NCBI GenBank assembly: GCA_012934845.2
Contig: WNNJ02000651.1
Location: 1 to 64,000, forward strand
Source: Pomphorhynchus laevis
Lineage: Eukaryota > Acanthocephala > Palaeacanthocephala > Echinorhynchida > Pomphorhynchidae
DNA length: 64,000 bases
Direction: 5' to 3'
Shown here: positions 1 through 9,815 of the stretch, one piece after another
How positions within the stretch are numbered: the first letter of the stretch is position 1
Layout: every line of letters starts with the position of its first letter
Position numbers and translations under genes: made by a program
The notes under the pieces: model-generated
Seen by the model: the letters and a program-made list of their open reading frames with translations, nothing else
Database searches by the model: none
Told to the model about the DNA's origin: nothing

Positions 1-199
1 TCCAGCTAAGTCGTGTGCCTTTTAAAAGTGCAGGTTGATCATCCAGACTCCAGTCTCACTTTGAGCATCGTACCTAAGTTTCCGAACTTAACCTTTCCTT
101 TTCTATAGTAGATCCAAAACAAAAATTAAAACCCCAGCTTACACAGGTTAAAAGTAATAGAACAATATTCATTTTTTATATACACATACGAATAACTCT

Positions 200-634
200 T
201 CATTTTTTAATCTTTCGTTTCGAAGATTGTGGCTTGTTATTAGTATGGGATCTTATTGCTAGCGAACTTTCGCGTGTGCCAAAATTAGGTGCAAAGGAAG
301 CAATCTGTAGTGGCCGGTTAAGGTTCAAGTCTACGCGCCTGGCAAAATCGGCTTCTACCCCAGTTACACAAGGTAATTGGGATTCTACTGTTTGCCAGAC
401 GTGGGTGACCGCCATGTAGATGGTCACCACACGACGAACGAAGATCTGAAACCATTATTTTGCCACGCTCGTTATCAGATCTTCGTTCGGCATTGCTTTA
501 AGTATAGAATGATACACAGCCAGTTCATGCATATCCCTTGGCTTCGCCTACGAGTTGTTTAAGGCGGTCTCGAAGCTTAGGATCATATCTTTGATCTTCT
601 CTTGAGTGAAGTCATTCCCTGTAGCAGGCGACAT
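200..634 (-). pseudogene. decayed reading frame of unknown origin
   Basis: Read on the - strand from an ATG at 634, this frame stays in one phase to a stop at 200 but is broken by two internal stops. Its last 76 codons are open and end in a basic, serine/lysine-rich tail. No domain is recognisable. The base composition is more balanced than the AT-rich flanks, which suggests an old mobile-element or gene remnant. It is not obviously part of the LINE that starts near 1.2 kb on the other strand. It could be a non-coding chance frame. Confidence 0.2.
436..488. repeat. 14-bp perfect inverted repeat
   Basis: Positions 436-449 (GAACGAAGATCTGA) are exactly complementary to 475-488, with a 25-nt spacer. 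It lies inside the decayed - strand frame. Function unknown. Confidence 0.6.
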
Positions 635-659
635 CGTTATATCTTCTCTTAACAGTATT

Positions 660-1200
660 ACTGAAAATAATAATGGGCTTAAGGTGTTTCCTTGTAATAC
701 TCATTTCGTTTAAACAATAGGATATTATAGTAATTCATTTACCTTGATTTTTATGTAATTAGTATTAATTATTTTATGAATTAATTAAAGCATTTTTCCT
801 GGTATACCATAAATATCAAACTTTTGCATTAAAATGCTGCGATTTATCATAGCAAAATCTTTAACAAAGTCCACATAAATTGTGTATGTATTGTGCGGGG
901 TATGTAATTCTTTTAAAAAATTTCTTGCGTTTTATTTAGTGCATAAGCTGTTGACTAACCGATTCTGAAATCAAATTGTTCATTAGGAAGTGACTTCTCA
1001 ATTACATAATTAATGATTAATCGATTATGTATCATTAAAGTCATTAATGTCACATGACATCAAAGAGATATTCCTCGATAATTAATTGGATCAGTAATTC
1101 CACCCTTAACTTTGTATAAACCCTTGATTATTGAATATTGTCAAATTGAAATGAGTTCCGATCCGTCTAGAATTTTATTAGTCACACATTTTATTAGACA
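660..1200. other. AT-rich gene-free stretch
   Basis: No supported reading frame, RNA gene or clear repeat is visible between the decayed frame and the LINE that begins near 1.2 kb. Confidence 0.5.
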
Positions 1201-1261
1201 TTCATTTTAGACACACATCTTTCACCTGATAGCAACCCAGCAAGACCGGTTACGTTCACGA

Positions 1262-2464
1262 GAGGCATCAAAAGCTATTAGCGAACATCTGAACATGTTC
1301 GCAAATTCCTGTATTACCGATCTCGCAGGTTCTTTAGCAGATAAGAGATACTCAAGGAGCACAAACAGGTGTGGCAAAGTATCGGAGGTGATCACTATTG
1401 CTAGGAGAGGGAACTATGGTAAGGCAGTGCGGCGGCTGACGTCAAACGATCTTTGTGACGCTTCGCAGGAAGTGTGAGAACGATTGGTTCAATTACACCC
1501 CCGTCAGAGTGTCCAAGGTGAGTTTCCGTCAATGCATCCGGATATTCAGCGATGCAGTGATATAAGTGACGCTATACAAGTAGACCGAGACCTTGTGTGG
1601 AGAGCCATCCAGTCATTTCAACCGTCAACTTCACCAGGTTGCCTAGGGTGGCGTCCTGAACATTTGCAGGACATGATTGCAGCGGATTGTGGGGGCAGCT
1701 TATTGGAGAGGCTTACACAGCTTGTCAACCACTTATTGGCGGGGCTTGCCCCAACTGAGCTTGCGCTGTGGTTAGCTGGAGCAGCATTGATAGGAGTGCC
1801 TAAAATAGATGGAGGGGTTCGGCCAATTGCTTCGGGTGAGACGCTGCGTCGACTTTGCGCCAAATGTATCTGTATGAAGCTGAGAGGTAGCTTTGCACGG
1901 ATTCTCCGCCCGACACAACTTGGTGTCTCGACTCCTAACGCCATTGAAACAATAATACACAAAGTACGAAGGATTCACACATCGTATAGAAACCGACTTG
2001 ATTGGGTTTGGGCCAAGATGGACCTGTCCAATGCATTTAATTGTGTCAACCGATCATCAATGCTAGACGAGGTGTTTGATCTCACCCCAGAGATTTACCC
2101 ATGGGTTAGCTGGTGTTACGACAAGCCATCAAATCTAAGGTTTGGAAACATGGAACCTCTAATATCAGAGCAGGGAGTTCAACAGGGCGATCCTTTGGGA
2201 CCTTTTCTTTTCTCTCTAGCGATCCAGAAGGTGATTACCCAGCCCAATGATAGTGAGGGAATCGAAGTTAACTGCTGGTACCTCGATGACGGCATCGTTG
2301 GAGGCAACCCTGAGGCTGTGGCTAATACCCTCAACAAACTAGAGAAGGCGTTCCACGTTTTGAACCTAAACTTAAATTGGGCAAAGACTGAAGTTACCGG
2401 TGATCCGGTAGCTGTTCGAAAGTGCATTTCGCTGTGCACAGAACGTCCATCTGCAGACATGTAA
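1262..2464 (+). pseudogene. reverse transcriptase, N-terminal and palm region of RLE-1
   Basis: The frame opens before 1295, has a stop at 1475-1477, and is then open from 1484 to 2464. Around the RT fingers a segment reads SPGCLGWRPEHL and RPIASGETLRR, typical of non-LTR RTs of this group. Motif A is AKMDLSNAFN with its catalytic Asp. Motif B is QQGDPLGPFLFSLAI. Motif C is WYLDDG, supplying the catalytic Asp pair. Motif D contains NWAKTE. All polymerase carboxylates are therefore present. The frame ends shortly after motif D, and the protein continues in another phase from about 2463, so a single-base frameshift near 2455 separates the palm from the thumb. The copy is decayed but young. Function in life: target-primed reverse transcription of the element RNA in the nucleus. 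Confidence 0.8.
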
Positions 2465-3035
2465 TTTTCATGTGCTTGGAACACCCATTGGTGACGATAT
2501 TTTCGTAAACTCACACCTGCACGAGCAAGCTTTCCCCAAGCTAAAACAAGCAATCGACGCTGTTTCTTTGCTTCCAGATCCGCAGATTGCATATTTGCTG
2601 TTGCGTCATTGTGTCGCCGGCCCAAAGATCAATCATTTCAACCGTACAATTCCACCCCTAGTAATGGAAAGTTTTTTACACAGGTTTGACCAGGAAGTCA
2701 TGCAAGCCTTTGAGCGAATAACAGCGACTCAATTAAATGAGGCCACTCGACAACAAGTTGCGCTCCCTCTAAACCTTGGAGGACTCGGTCTGCGAAGTGG
2801 AGAGAAGCACTCATTTTGCGCGTATATCTCTAGCATATTGTCGGTTGCACGGAATGGATCGCGCGACCCCAGAGAGTACGTAGGTTATGATGACACTTTG
2901 AGTCGGATGGTCAGTATGTTACAAAATGAGTTTGAACCTTTTGCCAACACAAAACAATCACGAATGTCATTTATGGTCGATAAGAAGTCACATGAATGCT
3001 TGCCCGGTCAAGCGAACCAATTTGATAGAGCGTGA
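2463..3035 (+). pseudogene. RT thumb/linker segment of RLE-1
   Basis: This segment continues the polyprotein in the phase used by the downstream endonuclease. It begins with VLGTPIGDD, a block that follows the RT palm in this LINE group. It then has the helical thumb and the hallmark block ALPLNLGGLGLRSG. It ends at a TGA (3033-3035), but the same phase stays open immediately afterwards (SAWLQV and then LWLGLAIFPKK). The TGA is therefore one nonsense mutation, or a TGG/CGA lesion, rather than a natural end. No initiation codon is needed here. Confidence 0.75.
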
Positions 3036-5633
3036 CTACTCGCAATAGCAAGACCGCATGCAAGTGCCTGGCTGCAAGTAACCCCCTGTCAAATCCAACG
3101 AGTAGATCTAACGCCGCCACAATTTTGTATCCTCGTGCGTCTATGGTTGGGACTAGCCATTTTCCCAAAGAAACATCGGTGCGACCGTTGCCTTCGTTCA
3201 TCGGATATTTATGGTCTGCACGCGCTCACATGTCAATACGGGGGACATCGAGGCCTTCGTCATGATGGCATTCGAGATGTTTTATTCCATGCGGCGCAGA
3301 ATGCTCGAATGCACGTCTCGCTAGAACCACAGAGATTATTGCCTGATCTTCGTGAAAGACCAGCCGATATCTTGATACATGGAGACCCCCCAGAAGCGGT
3401 GGATTTTGCAGTTACGCACCCACAACAGAGTGGTTTCCTGGCAGAAGCTGCTATTTCAGAAGGCTACGCAGCAGCGGCATATGCTGCCAATGTTAAGGAT
3501 CGAAAATACCGAGCGCGTATGGAGGCCCATGGTTATGTGTTCACACCCGCTGTTGTTGAGGTGTTTGGAGGTTGGAATGTCAAGGGCGAACAATTAATTA
3601 GACGTATCGCTGGTAATGTTAGTAAAGTTCGGGGTATTCCCTATAGCGTAGCGGTTACCAAGTTGTTCCAACGTACCTCAGTGGCCCTTATGCGTGGTAA
3701 CGCCCGCGCGCTATTGGCCTCACTTGGAATATCCTACTCGTCTAGTTCATGGGGACGCCCTCCGGTAACCCATGAACCGCTCGAACGATTTTTCGAAGAA
3801 AGCCAAGATGAGATGCAAAAGTCACAAAAACAAGGTAGCATCGAAGATATGGTTGACAAAGAACTGAGCACCTTTAAAGAAAAACTTACTGACAGGGAAG
3901 ATAATGAGATGATCCATCTGACCACTGACGTATTCCTGACAGCAGAAGAACTCGAAAACGTTAATGAATCTTCCATTCCAAAAGACCTTTCCATTCCATC
4001 CAAAAAACAACAGCAGGAAGGTCTCAATCAGGGTTACAGCGAAGGTTCGCCTCTTAATATGGCGAAATGTGTCGATGACCTGACAATCTCTCATCCGTCT
4101 CCAAACCACTTAGTCTTAACGGAGGAATTTTATTCACGAAATAATGGCCATTACAGCGACGCAGAAAGCCAACACGCGCCATCCAAACGAATTGTATCGC
4201 AAAGTCATTCACGTCCTATCGGTTTCCCCAATATAGGCAACAGTTGTTTTTTGAACGCTATCCTGAGGTCCCTCTTTTGCCTCGATATGTTCATGATCCA
4301 TGTTCGCACACAACACGCTTTCAGCGAGATTCTTAATTGCATTAGGAAAAAACGGGAATCAATTGACAATCAACCATTTGGCGTAACACGATTCACAGTC
4401 AAAGCAATCAGAAAACGAAATCGGCAATATCGTACGGTTACGCACCCGCCTACTGACATTGAAAACCGCGTCGTTACATTTTTGGGACATATGAATTGCC
4501 TCGCCGACATATTAGAACATGCAAATAGTAAACAGGGCACAGTCAAGAGAGCCCTACGGGGTATACTGGACCTGACCCCACTCGAGAAACTTAGACAACA
4601 TAACGCACACGAGATGTTGCTCTCTATTTTTGACCTACTACCCGGTTGCGATGACCTCTTCTCGTTTACGGTGTGTAATACCCTACGATGCACTCACTGT
4701 GACGCAGTGACTCGATCAGAAGACGTGAGTTTCGATCTCTGTCTTGGTACCAGATTGGGCGGGGCCATGAAAGTCAAAGACGCTAACTCAATCCCACAGC
4801 CACGGCCCGAATGGAAAACTGACTATCCAGATGAGTGCGATCTAAATGCCTGTGTGCAAAAGAGGTTTGGTGATGAGATGGTTGACGGTTTCTTGTGCAT
4901 CCATTGCGGGAAGTATGGTGTAAAGATCAGCCGAAAAATTAACTCACTTCCGTCAATGTTGATAATCTCCTTGCTGCGCTTCGGAATCGAGCAATGTCCT
5001 TACTCGAATGTGTTTGACGCAAGTACTCGGAACTGCAGCCGTGACATTGTTACTTCAAAGCTCATGACAAAGGTAGCTATTCCAGAACATCTAAATATGT
5101 ATGATTATTGCGTACAACCCTCGTTACCCACTGAATATATACTCCACGCGATAGTCAGCCACGAGGGGTTCTGTCCGAAGTTTGGTCACTACATCTGTGA
5201 TGCCAGGCTGCAAGTGCCCTGTGCACAGATACCACACGGATCTAAGAACAACGACCCCGTCATTCGTTGGTTTACTTTTAACGATGACGTTGTGGACCGG
5301 TACAAGGACTTTAGCAAGTTACTGCAGGATCGGCAAAGGTCCGCATACATCTTGTTTTATCAAAGAAGTGATAAAGCCGCAAACAAAAATATGTGCAATG
5401 TAGAGATGCACTTGACGAATAAATACAGGGATCTTTGTAAGAGTCAAGTTTACTCAGAACAAACGAGCGGCGTGATGTTTTGCCCCCAGGCCGAAAAGAG
5501 CAAAAACAGGAAGGGGTCAGGCGAGAAGCAGAGCGAAGCCCCCGACGAAAAGACGATGATGACGGGGACTGAAGAAAGAAGTGACGTCCGCTCGGCGGCG
5601 ACTGGCAGCAGTAAAGCGCGAAAAGGATCCTAG
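3036..5633 (+). CDS. restriction-like endonuclease fused to ubiquitin-specific protease (RLE-1 polyprotein C-terminus)
   Basis: The phase is uninterrupted from 3036 to the TAG at 5631. The first ATG is at 3135; residues below are counted from it. Residues 16-33 form a CCHC zinc motif (C16, C19, H29, C33). It is followed by an RH(D) block, then RPAD near residues 76-79 and VDFAV near 89-93, the catalytic pattern of the LINE restriction-like endonuclease. A linker rich in Glu, Lys and Ser (about 215-360) leads into a peptidase C19 fold. The Cys box is IGNSCFLNA with C371. Two CxxC pairs sit in CTHC and CIHC. The His box is FGHYICDA with H685, and WFTFNDD with D717 completes the triad. A USP removes ubiquitin from proteins. 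All catalytic positions look intact although the upstream RT is broken. Fusion of a USP downstream of an RLE is unusual. A chance chimera of element and host gene is the alternative. Confidence 0.8.
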   Translation, partial: LLAIARPHASAWLQVTPCQIQRVDLTPPQFCILVRLWLGLAIFPKKHRCDRCLRSSDIYGLHALTCQYGGHRGLRHDGIRDVLFHAAQNARMHVSLEPQRLLPDLRERPADILIHGDPPEAVDFAVTHPQQSGFLAEAAISEGYAAAAYAANVKDRKYRARMEAHGYVFTPAVVEVFGGWNVKGEQLIRRIAGNVSKVRGIPYSVAVTKLFQRTSVALMRGNARALLASLGISYSSSSWGRPPVTHEPLERFFEESQDEMQKSQKQGSIEDMVDKELSTFKEKLTDREDNEMIHLTTDVFLTAEELENVNESSIPKDLSIPSKKQQQEGLNQGYSEGSPLNMAKCVDDLTISHPSPNHLVLTEEFYSRNNGHYSDAESQHAPSKRIVSQSHSRPIGFPNIGNSCFLNAILRSLFCLDMFMIHVRTQHAFSEILNCIRKKRESIDNQPFGVTRFTVKAIRKRNRQYRTVTHPPTDIENRVVTFLGHMNCLADILEHANSKQGTVKRALRGILDLTPLEKLRQHNAHEMLLSIFDLLPGCDDLFSFTVCNTLRCTHCDAVTRSEDVSFDLCLGTRLGGAMKVKDANSIPQPRPEWKTDYPDECDLNACVQKRFGDEMVDGFLCIHCGKYGVKISRKINSLPSMLIISLLRFGIEQCPYSNVFDASTRNCSRDIVTSKLMTKVAIPEHLNMYDYCVQPSLPTEYILHAIVSHEGFCPKFGHYICDARLQVPCAQIPHGSKNNDPVIRWFTFNDDVVDRYKDFSKLLQDRQRSAYILFYQRSDKAANKNMCNVEMHLTNKYRDLCKSQVYSEQTSGVMFCPQAEKSKNRKGSGEKQSEAPDEKTMMTGTEERSDVRSAATGSSKARKGS

Positions 5634-5912
5634 CGGAAATCCAAATCAGACAGAAAGCGATCAAAGAAAGTGGGGAGGAAAGAGAATATGAACGGAAAAT
5701 CGGCGTCGAGTGAAAAGAACGACATAAAACGTAAGAAGAAGATAATCGAATCGGAACAACCGAAAAAGGATGCGAAAGTCGAGACAGTGAATGGTAAGAA
5801 AAGCAGCTTCGGTAATCCCATCGAAAAGACAAAAAAGAAGGAGGAAGTCATGAAGCCGCTCACAATGGCGGACAATGAAGAGACTGAAACAATAGAGGGC
5901 GCAAAACATTAA
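5634..5912 (+). pseudogene. in-frame basic tail after amber stop of RLE-1
   Basis: Directly after the TAG at 5631 the same phase remains open for 92 codons to a TAA at 5910-5912. It encodes a very Lys/Arg-rich tail (for example SDRKRSKKVGRKENMNG). The composition matches the Lys/Glu/Ser-rich end of the preceding frame, so it is probably the original C-terminus, cut off by a point mutation or reached by readthrough. Such a basic tail could bind nucleic acid or act as a nuclear localisation signal; this is inference. Confidence 0.5.
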
Positions 5913-6087
5913 CAGTTGTAATTCTTTTAAACTCTTGTCTTTTTAAAAAATGTATTCAGTATGTCACATTTTAAGTATGACCCAATACAATAAATGCAGG
6001 ATTTTAATTATTCAGAAACGATTCCGTTTAAAGATCACTTTATTTAAGCACGTTATATTTATTCTTTTTTAAATAGTTGCTAATGAT

Positions 6088-6240
6088 CCGCATTATTAGA
6101 GCTGGATCAAAGAGCAGAGGAAAATTTTATTTAATATTTTGCTAACCTCTATTAGCATCTTCAGAAAATGCTAACAGAAGTAGTTAGCGAAATATCAAAA
6201 ATAGTTTCCTCTTTTCTTTGATCCAGCTACAATAATTCTT
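6088..6240. repeat. foldback element, family FB-A copy 1
   Basis: The left arm starts near AGCTGGATCAAAGA (about 6100) and pairs with the reverse complement ending at 6228 (TCTTTGATCCAGCT). The arms meet at about 6160. The same element, about as long, recurs at 55366-55510, and a terminal fragment lies near 47640. Each arm carries half of a hammerhead-like core. It is MITE-sized with no coding capacity. Confidence 0.7.
6160..6200 (+). ncRNA. hammerhead-ribozyme-like core in FB-A (candidate)
   Basis: In the right arm, stem II GCTAAC (6170-6175) pairs with GTTAGC (6183-6188). GAA (6189-6191) follows, then the self-complementary ATAT (6192-6195) and C (6196). The CUGANGA strand is damaged here. 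In the left arm, read on the - strand, CTGAAGA (6158-6164) is intact with a 6-bp stem II, but GAAA has become AAAA. Together the arms suggest an ancestral hammerhead with a 4-nt palindromic stem III, which would act as a dimer. This copy should be inactive. Confidence 0.35.
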
Positions 6241-6758
6241 TATTTCTTTTAATATTAGTTGGGTCTTTCTTCGAGAAAAATAAGATAAATAGTTTTATTT
6301 TCGAATTTTCGAAAATGTGATTGGCCTCTTCAGATAAATACTGATTTTTCTATTGTAAGATCGTTATCAAAGTCACAATGTATGTTATACAGTACATTAT
6401 GGTTTGCACTCTGCTTCTTTAGTTGCATTATTTTCAATTTTCATATAATAAACTTTGTAATAACTTGATCAACTGTTAAAATCTAATCTTCTTTAGTTGA
6501 TATTCACCATTTAGTTATCAATTAGTCATTCTGTTTTTATATAAGAGCATTAACCATGTTTTTAAATATTTAATAATTTTATCTTTTACGTATCGATGCT
6601 TACTTTTGTGACTAATTTATTAAGATGTGTTGCTAATTATACTAATCACATCATAGCTTTAAGTAAGTGTACTTTTATTCAATAGATTCATCGCTTAGCT
6701 TACTTTTATAATCGAGATACTCAAGACGTGCAGAACTCTAAGTACTTCAATTTTACTT

Positions 6759-6912
6759 TATTTTTCTTTCAACAGCTTTATCTATACGACTAGTTTCATA
6801 TCGTATTTCATAAAAACAAAAATGAATGTTTTGTTGGTAATTTTCATTAGTAAAATGATTGAACAAATAAAAATGTATAACAAAACAGGTGATAATGCAC
6901 ACGATCTACTAC
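6759..6912 (+). repeat. dispersed repeat R600, truncated copy 1
   Basis: About 150 bp nearly identical to the 5' part of 22883-23501 and to 18058-18170. It includes the block GTTTTGTTGGTAATTTTC and ends at the same ACGATCTACTAC. It is truncated at its 3' end. Non-coding. Confidence 0.75.
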
Positions 6913-6990
6913 AACTGACCTCAGCAACTGACATCTAATATGACTTACCATATCCCGCTTAAACAAACGTTCGCCAGTATTTAAAAAAAA

Positions 6991-7512
6991 GAGGTATCAC
7001 GCACTGTTCTAGCAGCCTCGCATGCTACGAGAATTGACTCTACTGCTTTAAAACTGGCGCAAACGTTTAGTAGATATTCACAGAGATTTTCAAAAGTTAT
7101 TATCCGCGGTATTAGGCAGTCGGGTGATGATCTTCGATTAATTAAGGAAATTTGCTCTTTGCTAAGCGTGCAGTTGCCTTCTGATAACAAGGTAAAACTA
7201 CGGCGTTTCTCAGCAAAACGAGTTGATATACCACCGTGGATCTTAATGACTGTCGACGAGTCCACCGTTACTCAGCTGCTTTCAAGATTTCACTTATTGA
7301 AAGATTCGACGAATTTCCAATATGTTTTTGTGAATGCAGACTTGTCCCTCCCAGAACGTGAGATTCAAATATCGTTACGGGAAGAGCTTAATCAGAAGCG
7401 TGTTGAAAATCCTAACATTGTTTATCACATTCGAGATTGTCGTGTAGTGCCAAGTTATGTCAAAAAGGCTACCGATGAGAATAAATCTGGGGCTGAAAAG
7501 ATATCCATATGA
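6991..7512 (+). pseudogene. LINE ORF1-like fragment
   Basis: One phase is open from about 6985 to a TGA at 7510-7512; the first ATG-like start would be 7159. The protein has a globular part with FRVDIPPWIL-like wording (actual: KRVDIPPWIL) and then the block FVNADLSLPEREIQ. That block resembles the ER-rich helix following the RRM-like domain in ORF1 proteins of CR1/Jockey-type LINEs. Just downstream (about 7550-7620) another frame reads LLYNVEGLN, similar to the start of an APE endonuclease, which supports a decayed LINE. No intact ORF2 follows. Assignment is by pattern only. A host gene fragment is the alternative. Confidence 0.4.
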
Positions 7513-7902
7513 CTAGCTCAAGATAGTATTCGAACTTACTTCCAGACCAAAGAGTCAAATTTACTCCGATTACTCCTATATAATGTCGAGGGATTGAACT
7601 ATTTAATATCAGCGGGATTCTGCTTATAGTGTTTCTTCGATTGAAATGCAAGTTAATCTCTTTACGGATCTGCCGTAAAAATGTCCTGCTTCATTAATTG
7701 TTATTGACCCAACGAGGAATCTCGAGTATCGGATAAAACCGAAGATCCAAACAATGAGGGCTTGATTCATCCGTATCTGCAGGTCGACTTTGAATCTTTT
7801 CACTCAGTGGCTTCTAGGCGGCAGTCAGGCATATCGCACTCTTAACGCGAATCGTCTAAAAATATGGACAAACACAGTCAAACAGCAAGCTTGATACACG
7901 TG

Positions 7903-8948
7903 GATCATGATAACTCTAGTCTACCAAACGAATCCGTGTATGAGCAAGCAGAACGTTTTGAGGGATAACCATCACTCGTATCGATTCCGACCGATAATTT
8001 AAAAAATATTTTCTCTGTCAAAGATAATGTACAAATGGTGGTTGACAAAACGTTTGATGAATTAGAAGCAGTAATGCAAGGAGAAGCAACGTATGATACA
8101 GTTAAAAATTTTGTGAAATCCAATATTGTTCCGTTGCTTTCAAATTTTAATGCTGAAGATGCTAAACTTATGTTTGATATTAAAGTGAACGTTCTGTTAT
8201 TTGCCGGAAATTCATCTAATCCACTAAGACAAGTAAAAAGGATATTATTGATAATACAGAAATGTTATGTTGGAAACCGCAAATTCATTTTATGGGACAG
8301 TTGCATTCGCTCATGTGGATAGTGACCTGGAAGATCCTTCACGGATATTTGAGTTTTTCGATTTAACTGCTACCCAATTACCGGCCATCCGTCTTATCAA
8401 GATTAAAGGCGATTTGATTAAGTACAATTACGACAATGAGAATGAAAAAAGCGCCGTTAATCTAACGCATTTCGTTCAAAATTGTTTAGATAACAAAATT
8501 ATGCCTCACTACAGATAAGTTGCCGGAGGATTGGAACAGTGGTCCAAACAAAACTCTTGTACAGAGCAATATCATTTCTGTATCACATGATCCATCGAAA
8601 GCTGTTTTAGTGGGATCTTATGCACCCCAGTGTGGTATTTGCCAGTGTATAAACCTGTGTACAATTTGCTCGGTACTCATTTCGAAAATAACTCAGATGT
8701 CTTCGTCGCTTAAATTGATGCTACACTTAACGAAATACCACCTTCTATCCCTATTCGCAGCTTCCCGACAATTATGTTATTCCCAAAAAGTGAAAATACT
8801 CAGCCAATTGTTTATGGCGTAAATCGTACTTTAGAAAGTCTTATCGTGTTTTTTTAAAACTGGAGGAATATCTGAATCAGCAATCGTGGACAAGGATAAA
8901 TCCATACCTATAGATCAAAAGGAGTCAGTAGCAGTTCCAGCAAAATAA
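7903..8948 (+). pseudogene. protein disulfide isomerase retropseudogene
   Basis: Several frames joined together give the C-terminal half of a PDI, an ER thiol oxidoreductase. The segment VYEQAERFEG through KNFVKSNIVPLL matches the b/b' region. AFAHVDSDLEDPSRIFEFF belongs to b'. LPEDWNSGP marks the start of the a' thioredoxin domain, followed by APQCGICQ in place of the usual APWCGHCK. The end of a' reads SFPTIMLFPKS. There is a stop at 7966, frameshifts near 8245, 8515 and 8650, and further stops after 8700. No introns are visible across regions that normally span several exons, which suggests a processed copy, although no poly(A) tail is visible. It ends VAVPAK with no KDEL-type ER retention signal. 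Its Trp and His changes in the redox motif and the many frame breaks show it is not functional. Confidence 0.8.
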
Positions 8949-9034
8949 GAATTTTAGAACAATGTTATTTTTTAACATTTATAATGTTTCAACTTATATT
9001 CTTTATTTTATTTATTATTGTATTTTCTCGACGT

Positions 9035-9815
9035 GTAAGAACAGTGACTCGTAATAATTGTTTCTAAACTCAACTCACTACGTTCATATGTTGGATTTAC
9101 ATTTAAATCATTAGAATTAACCTCTTTCATTAGTATATCATAATAAAGCTTTTTGCATATGAAGACAAAGTTATTACTAGCTTTATCAATAGTTGTTATT
9201 ATATAGTTATCCTTTAATTTAGTAAGTTCTTTATACATATCTTTATTAATTTTATCTTTCCTTTTATAATTGCTTGTTATTTTCATTTTATTTTTAATTA
9301 TATAAAATATATAATCTTTCCGAATTTTTATCTTAGATATATTCGAGCTTTCACTATTAATCAGCTTACTAAAGTAATCATTTAAGTTATTATATAACGA
9401 ATTGTAAATTTTATTTTTGTCGTTGTTATTATTTAATCTATATTTATACCCTTTTGATAGCAGCTTTCTTAATTCACAATTTTCAATTAATTCTAGATAA
9501 TGAGTGCATATATGTTCATTTATTTTATCAAAACTAAGACTTTTACAATTGCATTCTGTTTCCATTATGTTTCTAATATTATCGTTACATATTGATTTTA
9601 ATTCTTTATTATAATTACAAATTTTTCGTCCTAATTGCGGTAGGAGTTTATACCTTATTTTAGGAATATGTTTGTACTTAAATCTGATCCTATTATTTCT
9701 TAACTTTTAGAATTATTTAAAAGTCCTGCTATATTTATGTTATCTATACATTTATTAATGAAGTTTATGGTTAATGTATATTTTTTATTGTTATTAAGCA
9801 CATAAAAGATGTTTT
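9035..9815 (-). mobile_element. Penelope-like element fragment (PLE-1)
   Basis: The - strand carries an internal part of the PLE copied more fully at 23.5-25.7 kb. The open part (9565 to 9008) begins METECNCKSLSFDKINEH and includes the RT N-terminal block TIDKASNNFVFICKK. Both ends are cut: it stops at the equivalent of SHCS, before the RT palm motifs, and starts inside the 5' coding region. The orientation is opposite to the other PLE copies in the window. Confidence 0.75.

Larger units (their letters stand above)
1262..5935 (+). mobile_element. RLE-type non-LTR retrotransposon with C-terminal USP domain (RLE-1)
   Basis: Reading through one frameshift near 2455 and in-frame stops at 1475, 3033 and 5631, one long polyprotein runs from about 1262 to 5912. 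In order it holds a reverse transcriptase, an RT thumb region, a CCHC motif with a restriction-like endonuclease, a low-complexity acidic linker, a complete ubiquitin-specific protease and a basic tail. The RT and RLE are typical of the R2/NeSL/CRE-like group, which nicks target DNA with an RLE rather than an APE. The element is clearly more GC-rich than its flanks. The 5' end is unclear: coding similarity fades before about 1260. The 3' end is probably soon after 5912, where the sequence becomes AT-rich, without an obvious poly(A). Confidence 0.8.
5936..6758. other. AT-rich gene-free stretch
   Basis: No gene is visible. The stretch contains the foldback at 6088-6240 and otherwise only AT-rich sequence. 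Confidence 0.5.
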
